Both the position numbers and the translations under genes were made by a program. From contig CM070632.1 in NCBI GenBank assembly GCA_036346255.1, positions 50,542,896 through 50,606,895 on the forward strand: a DNA stretch of 64,000 nucleotides, given 5' to 3'. Positions 1 through 11,199 of this stretch are shown here, piece after piece (position 1 is the stretch's first letter; every line of letters begins with the position of its first letter). The notes below the pieces were generated by a model. That model did no database searches. It was given only the letters and a program-made list of their open reading frames with translations, and had not been told where the DNA came from. The stretch is from Ampelocalamus luodianensis. Lineage: Eukaryota; Streptophyta; Magnoliopsida; Poales; Poaceae.

Positions 1-344
1 CGCCTCGAGGCCAAGCCTCGGCGTGGCGGCCCTGCATTGACTTCGCCCCCACGGGCTCCGCCGCTATTCGCCGCCCGCCTTGAGGCCAAGCCTCGGGGCG
101 GCGGCCGCGTCGACCGCGCCGGGGCTCGCCACGCGCGCTCGCCTCGAGGCCAAGCCTCGGCGTGGCGGCCGCGTCGACCGCCCCGCGAATCTCGCGCTGC
201 TCGCCGCCCGCCTCGAGGCTAGCGTCGATTCCTTTCGGGGTATCCCGACTCCCCGAGGGGTCGGGGGCGACGATATTGCGTCCGCTTGCCCCTCGAAACC
301 GCGGGACCTGTCCTCACGACCTCGGACCACGCAGACGAGGGAGT
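1..344 (+). mobile_element. internal 3' part of an LTR retrotransposon, GC-rich tandem repeats
   Basis: This stretch lies directly before the 3' LTR at 345-696 and continues beyond the left edge of the window. It contains imperfect tandem copies of a GC-rich unit built around GAGGCCAAGCCTCGG, near 5, 84, 142 and (partial) 212. A purine-rich tract, GACGAGGGAG, ends just before the LTR and fits a polypurine tract. Open frames on both strands are compositional and none looks like gag or pol. The superfamily cannot be determined from this remnant. Confidence 0.6.
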
Positions 345-696
345 TGTCGTAGCAGGGCCCCATGGGGTGCCCTGCACCCTGGGGTTGTCAGGAATACCGG
401 TGTCGTCAGGAATATTGTACATGTGTGTACCTAGCTTGTATAATGTATCTTAGGCCAATGTACCTAAATACCCTTTGTCTCTTTCTCGCCTATGGGGGCA
501 AGAAGGTAAATGTCCCTTCTTGCCCCCTATATGTAGAGCCCCATGGGAATGTAACAAGGGCTCTCCCTCTCTTGCTCTCATACACACATAAGTAATACAC
601 ATACATATGGAGTGATCTTTGGCTTCTCTCCCTCTGGTCCATTCTCCCAAGACAAAGGGTATCATGTACCCACTGTCTAGCTTTCTTGCTACGACA
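345..696 (+). repeat. 3' LTR (352 bp) inserted in SLU7
   Basis: The repeat starts TGTCGTAGCA and ends TGCTACGACA, a perfect 10-bp terminal inverted repeat with the TG...CA ends of an LTR. It is preceded by a purine tract and followed by SLU7 coding sequence on the minus strand, broken after the conserved IADY residues. The likely 5-bp target duplicate on this side is CCCAT (697-701). The 5' LTR and the other target copy lie outside the window, so the insertion is inferred from one end only. Confidence 0.7.
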
Positions 697-1931
697 CCCA
701 TAATCTGCGATAACGCAAGTGTAGGTCGATGGGTCGTAACCATTCCAGCGATCACGCTTCCCATCATAATCGAGTTCAAATGACTCCACTTTCTCATCTG
801 CCGCTATGTTCGTGTTAGTCCATTTAGCTCCCACATTTCGAGGCCGCTCCATGCATGACTTCTTGTCATGAGTCATGGCTCCACAGCTGGAACATTAAGA
901 AAAACATGCTGGACTGAGCAAGTCAAAAAAATAGAGGGGCAAAAACCAAAAGATGTTAAAAAAGCAAAGCATTTTCTTCAATCTGAAAATCTCAAACTTG
1001 GGAAAGATCGAGATTCAAGCCTCGATTTCCCCTGGATTGGGCTAATCAGATCAAAATCAAACTACAAGTAGATTCTGAATAACAAGACAAAGCGCTGATG
1101 TTGCATATTCACACATCCTGACTACTAAATAGAATGCCTAAAACTTCATTCGCAAGTCGATTAGCACCAACAATGTTGAACATCCACATAACAACAAGCA
1201 TCCAAGTTGAACAATGTTACAAGAACAACATCATGAAATGAACACGGCACTTACTTTTCGCAAGCGCCTTTCCTGTATGTGTTGGCCTGGAAAAGCTTCG
1301 CGCCCCTATCATACCACGACTTGGTGTAGTTCGGATCCGACTTCCATTTCCGCTGATGCTTCAAACTCCGAAACCCATCAAACCAACACGAAATCAAAGT
1401 TAAAAAAATTGTCGTTATTGTCGCAAGCATTCGACTCATGATGAAATAAATAGAATTTCGGTAGGGCAAGCAACAACTTACCGGCTTCTCGGCATTAAGA
1501 TACCATGGGGCCGAGGACATGTATTGGGGGATGTGGGGGTTGATCTTCTTCCCATCCTCGTCGACCTCGGCGGGTGCGAGCCCCGCCTTCCACGCCTCCT
1601 CGAGCTCGAGCTACTTAGGTGGTCCTCCCGAGACTTGAGCGAGGCGCCTGGCGCCAAATCACGTAAGAGAATCGTCCACGGAAATTCACCGCTCGGGGCA
1701 ACCAGAAAAGCTCCGATCCCGAAAATTATGGAACGAACAACCCGCACGTCTCCCTACAAAACCCTGATCCCCGGCGAATCGAAGCGAAATCACCCGGTGA
1801 ATAGCACTCCAGATACAAAACTAGCGAAAACGGATCGAATCCACGCTGTTTCGCGATAAAATTGGGGGCGGAGGTGAATCGAATTAGGTTTAGGGTTACG
1901 GGATGTTCAACTCACCTGAAGCGGTCGCCAT
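697..1931 (-). pseudogene. SLU7: SLU7 pre-mRNA splicing factor, 5' part, disrupted
   Basis: SLU7 is a second-step splicing factor that acts in 3' splice-site choice. Exons on the minus strand are 1916-1931 (MATAS), 1482-1647 (KSREDH, then IPQYMSSAPWYLNAEKP), 1255-1367 (SLKHQRKWKSDPNYTKSWYD, then GACEN) and about 701-886 (CGAMTHDKKSCMERPR zinc knuckle, then DEKVESFELDYDGKRDRWNG). Lesions: a 1-nt deletion with a stop after KSREDH near 1610-1625; the acceptor of exon 3 reads GG instead of AG at 1368-1369; and an LTR retrotransposon ends the coding sequence at about 700. The rest of the gene would lie left of the window. Identity is firm from the protein match. Loss of function is inferred, and a second intact copy would be expected because SLU7 is normally essential. 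Confidence 0.88.
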
Positions 1932-2007
1932 GGCGACCTCCTTGCTCCGCTTCGCCGGTCGGAGAGCGGAACGCACGCGGCGGCGAAATAACAATACGAG
2001 ACGAGGA

Positions 2008-2163
2008 ACCTCTTCGGTGCTCTTTTTCTTTTTCTTTTCTTTTCTCCTTTCTTTCTTTGTATTTTTTGTTTCTTTCCTGTTCTTGGTTCCCTTTTGTTCT
2101 TTTGTTTTTGACTTTCTACCCTCTTTAATGCAATAACGGCATTCTCGCCGTTTCCATTAAAAA
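2008..2163 (+). mobile_element. short retroposed insert with poly(A) and 18-bp target duplication
   Basis: The 18-bp word AACAATACGAGACGAGGA occurs at 1990-2007 and again at 2164-2181, just upstream of the SLU7 start. The 156 bp between are very T/C-rich and end in CCATTAAAAAA. A poly(A)-ended insert inside a long target duplication is the mark of LINE-type retroposition: a SINE, a 5'-truncated LINE or a processed transcript. I do not recognise the source. Open frames here are low complexity and not genes. Confidence 0.55.
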
Positions 2164-2181
2164 AACAATACGAGACGAGGA

Positions 2182-3263
2182 GGAAGAGGAGTGTGAGAGG
2201 GCAAATTGGGAGACTTTTCTTTGTGCGGCACGGCTCAATTGTTCGTATTTCCGAAAATAAAAATTTTAAAAATATATAACTTACGCTAAACCAGCGTATA
2301 AACATGTCTTCACAACCCTTAACAATATTTCAGATATTTATCATTTATACATAGTGCAGTCAGCCCAACAAAAAAATCAAGCTATCAATCGACCTCTTAG
2401 AAAAAGATGCACACATCAACCAATAATATTTATCATTCACTAGTAAGGTATTCATGCGTTGCAACGGGATACTAAAAGAGGATGATACATATCATTAAAC
2501 GTTATCACAAAACTCTACAATAAACATCAAATTTCTCTCACACACATACCAAGCGAAACATATACGTGCAAACAAGTATTCAATAGTTTATGTTAGTTTT
2601 ATATTATTTCTTTTCTGAAAGAACTGACATTATAGATCCATTCGGAAGATGAACGACGCACATTACCTGAGGCGCAACAATGCAAGGTGAACGCTACATA
2701 ACATAATCAATGGCAAGCTAGATGTCACTTGGAAATATATAGTGAACAATTCTTCAATCGTTACTCTTGCTTGACCACTATTAATTACTCACACATTTTT
2801 TATCTTTTATACACTCTCAATCCCATTCTCTATCTGACCAAGTAACCTTGGCACAATTGAGTCAACTGGTCCTACTGACGCAAGCCTCGAGGACCCCTTC
2901 CCCCTGCGCCGCCCCTTCGCTGCTAGAATCCACAAGCCTCATCGCTACAAGCAGTCATCTTACCACGTCCTACGCAACTCGCACCACCACCGCCGTTGGC
3001 CTTCGAAGCCCTGCCGCCAAAAGCATTAGCCTAAGTTAATGAATTCATGATATGACATATTCAAAATTTTATGTAAGCGGTGACTAGGTTGAAAATTCAA
3101 ACCACTGACAAGACCAAATAAAAGAACACCAGCTGACTGACGATGATCTAATAATCCTCAATTAATTAAATTTTTTATCTGTAATTGTTATTATAGATAG
3201 CAATATCTTCATATTATTCGTAAGGATACCCTATATTATTAATAAGGGAAAAGCTTAACCGAG
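2182..3263. other. intergenic, no gene seen
   Basis: AT-rich sequence with no coding signal. It contains the phrase CATGCGTTGCAACGGGA near 2453-2469, a type of motif I have seen near transposon ends in grasses; I cannot assign it to an element. A 63-codon frame at 2848-3039 has no recognisable features and is probably chance. Confidence 0.4.
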
Positions 3264-3415
3264 TGGTCGTAAACCATTTTACGATCACCCTATATGGTCG
3301 TAAGTACTTCTACGACTATCTAGTGGTTGTAAGATTTTCTACGACCACCTTATGATCGTAAGCCTTTCTACGATCACTTCATGATCATAAGCTTAACTAC
3401 GATCACCCTATGGTC
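3264..3415. repeat. five tandem hairpin units, GGTCGTAAG...CTACGACC
   Basis: Units begin at 3264, 3296, 3324, 3354 and 3383 (period 28-32 bp). Each starts GGTCGTAA or a variant and ends with its near-complement TACGATCACC, so each can fold as a small hairpin. Such arrays are typical of subterminal transposase-binding regions of DNA transposons. No terminal inverted repeat or transposase could be tied to this one. Confidence 0.6.
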
Positions 3416-3631
3416 AACAAAGCCTACAGACATGTGGGTCCAATCGACTATGAACACTATTGCGTTGTGTTTAATACACATAGTAGTTAATATGTGTTGT
3501 ATTCTCCTGAATAACTGCATGTATTAAGCATCTGTCTCTGACATAACTACAAAGCGACGTGGGAGGATTAGTCTCTAACAATAACTGTCACTGGACATGC
3601 GTATTTCATCAAACGATGAGACGTCTCTTGA
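3416..3631. other. intergenic, no gene seen
   Basis: Short spacer between the hairpin array and the gypsy LTR. Nothing recognisable apart from a small inverted repeat around CATCAAACGATGAGACGTCTCTTGATG's ends (about 3607-3633). Confidence 0.3.
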
Positions 3632-6600
3632 TGTCAGGACCCAAAAATGCAATTCTGGACCCTCTGTGTATACTGTACTAGTCCAGGATCACGTTAGTGC
3701 ACACAGTGGTAACATCGATGAAATATCATTCTATATGCAAAAATAACTAATAAATAGGCAAATAACAGTAATTATCAGAGTAACGATCTTAAGGTCAAAG
3801 CTTACAATTAATGCTTTAGATGACAAATAGCTCAAATAAGCTGCAGCGGAAGGTAACGGAATAACTTCAGTAAAGTCTATCTATATGCCCATAGGCAATC
3901 GGTTAGGGTAGCGCGACCTAATTCTCCACAATCCTTAAGTATACCTTGTTGATCGACGATTCCTCCCCTTTTATCTAAATGATTGCATCAAGAATGAGTA
4001 CTCAACAAGTTGTACCACAGAATACAATTATACATGATGGCTTATTCCAAAAGAAATAGCTTTTGTGGTTATTTTGCAACAAAGCGGTATTTATAATTGA
4101 ATACAAATAATAGATTGAAAGCGTAATTCAAAATAAATAAACAATAATAATTTAACAATGTTTTTCACAAAGGACACAAAGTCTAATCAATTTCTTTCAC
4201 ACAGCTGCATAAATTAAATCATACAGAAGGGATGTCTCTTCCCAATTGTTTTATGAAAATCTACCCCTTGTGTGAAATCCCCGAGCATGTCCATAACCGC
4301 GGACGCGGCTATTTGAATAGATTGTTTAACACTCTGTAGAGGTTGTACACTTTACCCACAAGATGCAATCAACTGGATCAGAGAAGACCACAATAAAACC
4401 TTTCAAAAATTTCATCTCAATAATTGACTCTCCCAGTGTGCAATACAGTCGACCCCAACCTCACTCGCTGGCCCAACGCACACTGTTAGACCTGGAAGTG
4501 GCGAACCGTCCATCGATGTGACTTTCATAGTTGTTCACACCTCCACCCTAGCACAGATCTTAACATATCTGCCTAAGTAGTCAATGTCGAAACTCCACAA
4601 CTTACTAAGTTAGGCCTTTCCAATCGGGCATGTGGTTGTACGATAAGGCCCACTTCAATGGCGTACAAAGTTAAGTCCTTAATTGACCAAGGCGAGACTT
4701 CTAATTTCTAACTATGCCACGAAGAGTAATATTCCCAATCACACAACCACCATAACACACAGTTTCCACCACTCACCTTAGTCTAAATCTTTTCCCACCC
4801 TGTTGGTTAAGTGCAACACATGCTATCAACGAGTAATGACACACAGCACACAGTTTTACACAAAGTTCCATAATCACTTAGTCAATTTATATTTGCAACT
4901 CAGATGATATGAATGACTCGTTGTATGGCTAAGCAAACTATTCGTATTTAACCAACCCACGTTGGTGCTATGATATTACCAACTAATAATTAACCAAGCT
5001 AGTGTGACAAAAGATCATGATGATACAATAAACAAGGTGGATATAATCAAATGGTATATAGCTAATCCCAAATTATTCAAATAAATAGTTAAAGTAATGC
5101 AATAATTGAATCAAAGTAATTTTAGAAAACTGGGTTCAACATGGTTAAAGGTACAACTTGCCTTGCTATAGCAATGATGATCTTATTTTATCTTCGATCT
5201 TGTACTTCCTTGACCTTCAGTTCATTCGAACGATTCCAGGACTTCAACGTCTAACAAGAAAAAAAGCGCAAAACAAACAAAATTCAAAAGAACAAATCAA
5301 ATAAACTCTAAATTAAAATTGAATGGTACTCGAAGGTAGATATTGAATTTTGAAACTTGAATTGGTTCAATCGGAGTTCATATGAGAAAGAACGAGCTTT
5401 TGGAAGATTAAAATTCACATGAAATGATAAAATCAAAATTTCAGAATTTAGGGAATTTTTTTCTAAAGGAAAAACAATTTACTGGGGTCATGCTAATATC
5501 AGCAAGGAATTTCGGCTGAAAAAAATAGAAGAATATGAACTGACATGTGGAACCCACAGAATATTCCTCAATTATTTTATTTCAGAAATTCTGGAAAATG
5601 GCTAAGTGTATGACAGGTGGGACCTACTGATATTTATAAATTTCTAGAATTAAGATAATTCCAGAAAATAGGATTAGAGGTTGACATGTGGGCCACTGGT
5701 GTATGGACCAGGTCCACAGAGATATGCTAGTCCATGGTGGACCAAGCTGATGAGCTAGGGTTTGACCAAGAGTTGGCTGACATGTACGAACCACATGTAA
5801 GTGAGAGAAATAATTAGGGTTTTTAATTGGGAGGATGACACGTGGGATCAACATGTAAGTGGGAAGGAATATATTTTCTTGCATGACATATGGGGCCCAT
5901 TCATCATTGAGAGAAAACAACCAGGAGGGAAATTTGAGAGAACAGAGACAACACAAGGATCAGGGACTACTGTCGGCCGATTCATGGCGCAAGGTAGCAG
6001 GGAAAAGAAATAGAGAAAGAGATATTACACTTGGGCCCACATGTAAGAGAGGGAGGAAGGGAGCCAACCGAGGAAACCACAGAGCAATTGCGTTGAGAAC
6101 AGAACGAAAACAACATAGCGGAATCACAAACAAAGCATCGGCCGGTTATGGCGCAAGGTGGTGGCGGCATCCGGTGGCGAGGCGACGGCGGCGAAGGGGC
6201 AAAACAGAACGGCGACGACGAGGCGGAGGTGATGACACAGTCCGAACGTCGAGATTCGGCACTATGTACTGGCGGCAAGGCAAAGAACGGCAGTCGACGG
6301 CGGGCTCACGGTGACTCGGCGCTTCCGGCGACTTTCCGGGAAAAGGGAGGAGAGCACGGCATAGAACACGGCGATACGAACCCAACGGTGGTGGAGTTCA
6401 AGGCAGGGGATCAACGGTTGTTGAGTATTTGGGATGGCCAAGAGGAGAGAGAACGCTCGATTCTCGACACACGGTGGATGAAACTTGAAACTAAAATATG
6501 GGGAAAATAGATCACGACAAGGGACACAAAATGATGCGATTGGATTTTGGAAAAAAAAAAACTCACCGAGGAAGCGAGGAACGCGACATACGCATTTCAG

Positions 6601-6774
6601 TGTCACAGCTCAACATGGCCGACGGTGATTCAGTTGTCTTCGGGCAAAGAGAATGGGATGTAGACGTAGAACACGACGAGGCGAACTCAACGACGTAGAC
6701 TGTTCGGCCGGGGGACGTCAGATGGAGGCGAAACTCGATGGAGAAGATCTTTGGGTGGAGCTCGGTTCATAACA
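3632..6774 (-). mobile_element. long (about 3.1 kb) gypsy-type LTR, solo or truncated
   Basis: Read on the minus strand, the segment ends GGGTCCTGACA, a common 3' end of long grass Ty3/gypsy LTRs, and may start TGTTATGAACC at 6774. It has the layout of such LTRs: a GC-rich leader-like zone (6150-6500) followed by AT-rich sequence. There is no gag, pol, clear primer-binding site or matching 5-bp target duplication at these ends (left CTTGA, right GATTG). The right boundary is therefore approximate. Open frames at 5800-6700 are not genes. Confidence 0.6.
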
Positions 6775-7594
6775 GATTGTGAACAAACAAGGGCGATTCG
6801 AAGGAAACCAATTTGGGGGATTGGAAGAGGAGATTAAGAGGATCAATATGACGTGGTTGGTTTCCTACCACGTAAACCAAGAAGCCATGCAAGCAAGGGA
6901 TCATAGATCGTTACCACCAGACGCGCAGTGCAACGGAAGAAGAGTTGGAGCAGACCGATCCAACGTAGAGCGCGTCGGTGAAGTGGTCGTAGTCGATCGT
7001 CCAACGTCAAGCACGTCGATGCAGTGGTCGTAGTCAATCGTCCAGCGTTCGATCGTCTCCTCCAGCAACCTCTGCAGTTTCTTGTGAAGATCGCATATCG
7101 TCCTCAAGCACAACAACAACCGCAGTAGCGCCTCTACGGTATCCACATGTCCAGGGAAGGAACACCGAACGTCGGTGTGCTAGCACCAAGTCGCACGGTG
7201 GGGCTCTTTCTCGAGAAGATGGCGGCTAGGGTTTTGGTGGAGTAACTCACGACAACTCGTATGTCTCCCAATAGCCTCAAGCATCTCCTTATATAGTGCC
7301 CATGACGAATTCTATCCGAACATGTTTTGTTCCAACCCGTTAAGTGTGTGACCCTGTAGGTTCATGCGTAATCGGTTGTGACTTGAAAACCCTTTCCGAC
7401 CACTAGTCGTTAATGGTTCCTAGCAGGACATAACGATTCCCGAATACACACAAATTATATCAGACGAACCTTAATGTAATATGATCTGCGACCAGGTCCA
7501 TATCACTAACGACCAGCTCGTATCTCCAAACGACCAGTTCATATTTGGTCTCGACCTATTCGTAACTCCTTACGACCAGGTTTCGACCACTTAG
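6775..7594 (-). mobile_element. copia-type LTR, 3' half (split by CACTA)
   Basis: This half continues the LTR begun at 17916-18748 on the minus strand. The phrase CTCGTATCTCCAAAC occurs on both sides of the CACTA insertion, at 7527 and 17943. On the minus strand a TATA box (CTATATAAGG, about 7289-7298) and a leader with AAAACCCTAGCCGCCATCTT fit an LTR promoter and transcript start. The LTR end near 6775 abuts the gypsy LTR and is not resolved. Combined LTR length is about 1.65 kb, usual for BARE/Angela-like copia elements. Confidence 0.65.
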
Positions 7595-7607
7595 CACTAC
7601 TATAGAA

Positions 7608-7852
7608 AACATCATCACAGACGATTCGGAACCGTCGTCACAGACGGTTCGGAACCGTCTGTGTTTTTGTACGTCTGTGATAACTGGCGGTTATCACAGA
7701 CGGTTAAAACCGTCGTGATAAGTCACAACGACGATGGTTCTAGTTACCAACCGCTCGTGATACGTCACAACACGAGCGGTTCTATTTACCAACCGTCAGC
7801 GATATCCATATATCACGAGCGGTGATTATTATGAACCGTCTGTGATAGCTCT
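7608..7852. repeat. left subterminal repeats of the CACTA
   Basis: About six palindromic units of the form ATCACAGACGGTTC-spacer-GAACCGTCTGTGAT, some changed to ACGAGCGGTT. They are the expected binding sites for the element's TNPA/TNP1-type protein near its terminus. Confidence 0.8.
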
Positions 7853-8289
7853 TTCAGCCTAACTAACTTATTTTTGATTTTCGGCTAGCCTCAGGAATTG
7901 CTAGCCATGCCCTCTGAAAACAAGCAGGCAGAAAATAGATACATTACAGATGAATCAATCATTGACACTCAAAGTGATCATTTATAACTCAAAATCAATT
8001 AGAAACGAATATGTATCAAATATTGTCGCTAGAGTTACAATTGAATTACAACTATTCAAAGTGAATTACAATTAATGAATCATTCAAGGTCGTTCAGCGG
8101 TGTTGGAGTAGTGAAACTCTCCGTCGGCGCGGATGATATCCGTCATGATGAAGGTGCAGAGCCTCCCTCAAACATCCGAGATCTCTCTCTGAACGAGTGA
8201 ATATAAATCTATATTCAAGCCCTGTAGCTAGCAAGAGTAAAGTAGTAAGCATATATATTTAAATTTATAATTAGAAAATAATTATTGCG
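7853..8289. other. CACTA internal sequence, no gene seen
   Basis: Lies between the left repeats and the C-terminal end of the minus-strand ULP1 gene. It probably holds the 3' untranslated region of that gene. No feature is recognised. Confidence 0.3.
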
Positions 8290-9265
8290 AGATTGACCAA
8301 CCTCGGGATCCTTCAACTTAGCACTCATGAGAATGTGCATATGATGGCAAACGTAGAATGCACATTCTTACGCTTTTCTTGTGACCTTTGCAAAAATATA
8401 ATTACATATATAGGTATAGTCAGTTCGAGACGCATTATTACGAAGTATGATATAGGATTATTGTGTTGTAGCACGTACCGAAAATCGCGTCTTGTGATTA
8501 AATGTGGTGTTCATTCCCTTGTATAGCCCTCCCTCGGCAATATAGGAGATGAACGACCTACATGTTTTCAAAAAGTTAACCTCGACCATTTCAAACGAAG
8601 GAAGACTACAATAGAGTTATGTATGGAGGAAATGAGCACACCTGTCGAGTACTCCTTGCACAAGGGTGAAGTCGTGGCTTTTTTTTAACTAGGGAATCAA
8701 GGTATAGTACCTGGTTCCTCTTTGGTATAATGACTAAAAGGATCCAGTGGTGTCTACTCATGTATGTCGCTTGAGTCATTAAACCTAAGTTCGTGATGCG
8801 TATAAAGTACAAATAAAATTTGTATAGCAAGTAGTGAAGCACTTACTTAGTTGTAGGGCACTATTATGTAGTCCTTGTCGTTTTGAGCAAGCAATCACAT
8901 GCGTTATGTATTTCTCGACGTAGGATGCATCGCCAAGATGGTTTGCTCGAGAGACCACGTGTGGTCGAGAAACCACTGGTTCTTTCAATCGTCGGGTATT
9001 TTTAATCATGTATCTATACATAAGCAATGAGTTGTTATATTCGGTATTACGTGAATGTAGAACTTGATTGTACACACTTACAGTGTCAAGCATCGTAGAA
9101 GTGAGGCATCGAGGGCTTTGAGGTTGAATAGGTCGAATAAGTCATGAAGCCCACGATGAAGAGTCCGCTCGTGGAGAAATAGTCCTCCGTGTATCGGCGG
9201 TGATTCCATCGGTGCACCCTTTCTCTTTGGTCTTGTGCAAGTACCGGTATGCAAACTCGACAAGC
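8290..9265 (-). pseudogene. ULP1-like C48 cysteine protease domain of the CACTA, degenerate
   Basis: Blocks on the minus strand match the ULP1/SUMO-protease module often carried by plant CACTA elements. In order they are LFDLFNLKALDASLLRCLTL (about 9078-9150), a stretch ending SALQL, the motif HHWILLVI with the presumed catalytic His codon at 8747-8749, YLDSL with the Asp codon at 8696-8698, and ECAFYVCHHMHIL with the nucleophile Cys codon at 8362-8364. The His-Asp-Cys order is that of C48 proteases. A stop lies just before the Cys motif and frames shift between blocks. In the family it is thought to process SUMO-like conjugates; here it is very likely inactive. Confidence 0.75.
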
Positions 9266-9339
9266 TAATCCAGCGTAGGCTATCTGCGGTGGTCGCCAGC
9301 GGACTTAGAAGAGTATTTCTTAGGGTTAGGAAGCGGAAG

Positions 9340-11199
9340 CGCCTTAATGTTCTTTGATTTCGATTTGTCTGAGCGACTTGCCCACTACGCGTCTTCTGTG
9401 AGATGACTCGAACCGCCGTCTGGCGACACGCTTTTTGTCCGTTGGTGTCTTCTCCACGGGAGCCGATGAGGCGGGCTTACGAGCGAAGGTTGAGGTGTAG
9501 TCATGGAGGTCTGTTGGAGAGGCATGGTCGTGCGAGATGGTTGGGGTGGAGTCATCGAGGTTGAGGCGACGCTGCGGGTCGAGCGATGTCCTTCTTGGGT
9601 CTGTTGGAGAGGCATAGTCGTGTCGAGATGGTTGGGGTGGAGTCATCAAAGGTTGAGGCGGCGCTGCGGGGTCGAGCGATGTCCTTCTTGGGCCTTTGGA
9701 TAAAGCGTACGGCATCCCCTAGTGTTACGATGTCATCGTTGAGGCGAATCTCGGCGGGGCGCCCTAAAATTGTCATGTACCATGTCCACCTTGACCTGGC
9801 GTAACTCTGCGTCACTGGGCACCGTCTTTGCACTATCCCTTCCATGCATGGATCGCCACCCCACGCCCGACCTCAATAGACATCCCAACCATCCTCACTT
9901 GGGCGTGCGGTCGTCGGCTCCTACAAAGCGATCGCAATTAGCTAAGGCGTCCTATAGGTCTATCTTTGGAGCATTCGGAGATGTACATTACCTTGATGTC
10001 ATCGATAGGTAATTGGACGTCATCATGTTCATAATTATGCGTGGACGCGACGCTACTCCGATGTTGAGGAGGATTGGCTCCCAAAACAATCGGGCGCTTG
10101 CGGCGGTTGAGGAGTAGGAGTTGATTCACTTGGTCCTGCAATCTTGCTATCTTTTCTTCAAATTTTGCAGTAAGCACCCGTTCTCTTCCTTCAAATTTTG
10201 TAGTAAGCACATGTTCCAACTCTATGTCGTACTCGGCCTTGGATCTCTTCCTGCTCCTATACGTGCAGTAGTCGTCTGGGAATCCAACCCTCCAAGATAC
10301 GTTAACCCCTTTGCCTCGCGTGCGACCCGGGTGCTCCTTGTTTCCCAGAGCCGTAGATAGTATATCCTTCTCCCTATCTGCTTGGAAGGAGCCTTCGGAA
10401 CATGCGGAACTCAATTCTTGCTACAAGAGGTCATCATGTTATTATAGACATTATGAACTTATGGACTTATTAACAACTAGGTAGTTCGAAGACATATTTA
10501 CCACACGGTTGGCCATATCCCGGTCTGCCGGGTTTGTGAAAGAGATTTCGCCCAAAGACGTGACTGATGCCCTCACTCTTAACCAGGAGAGAGCGCGCTC
10601 CTCTGTGATCTCAGCCAATGGCCTTGTTTCGTTCTCGTCCTCCGCCGCCCATTGCGCGGTTTTACCCGCGTACCAGGTGCCGAGTTTGTGGGGTGAGTGT
10701 TCGTGTGCGGAGAGCCTTGTGCGTCGCACTTTCCTCAAGAAATTGGACGTCGTCTTCATTTGCACAAAGGCGTCCCATATATCCGCGACAAGAATTTATC
10801 GCCGTAAAGGCGTTCGACCGTGTTCACGTGCTTTGTGACAAGCACGCTCTTGAAGGTCCTCCATGCCTTACCAATCGAGCAACGCTGCCGTTCCACGCGC
10901 TGATGCGGTTGGGAAAGTGAACGATTTTAAAACCGTCCCACACCAAGGCGTCTCAAACATCCGACCACGGTGTCGGCTCGGTGTGGTGATGGGGACCCGT
11001 TCCCTTCCAAGTATCCCGCATGGTGCGGAATCTCGCCATCGCTTTGGGGACTCACGGGATCCCATTGACATTGACCTCCGTGGCGGTCATTAGGCTGGAG
11101 GAATTTTCGATGTTCCTTTGCTATCTCGCGTCGTACCACTTTCCTCGGAGATCCGACACATTGGCGTCGATGACGGCGAAGGCGGTCTTGGGACGCCAT
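9340..11199 (-). pseudogene. TNP1/TNPA-like (Ptta/En/Spm) protein of the CACTA, degenerate
   Basis: The minus strand shows several broken frames. About 10451-10765 encodes HKLGTWYAGKTAQW..., then GEISFTNPADRDMANRVV, typical of the plant En/Spm (Ptta) transposase family. About 9938-10414 encodes a charged, coiled-coil-like stretch with GKGVNVSWRVGFPDDY. 10868-11199 is a frame-jumbled upstream part. Such proteins bind subterminal repeats and cooperate with TNP2. It lies upstream of, and is probably fused to, the ULP1 module at 8290-9265. 9490-9690 contains a short duplicated segment (GGTTGGGGTGGAGTCATC). Stops and shifts make it a pseudogene. Confidence 0.65.

Noticed and set aside
1862..2136. 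Phe-rich plus-strand frames
   Set aside because: Translation of a T/C-rich low-complexity insert, not a protein.
5800..6700. Several 100-150-codon frames
   Set aside because: They fall in the GC-rich part of a long gypsy LTR, on both strands, without domain content.
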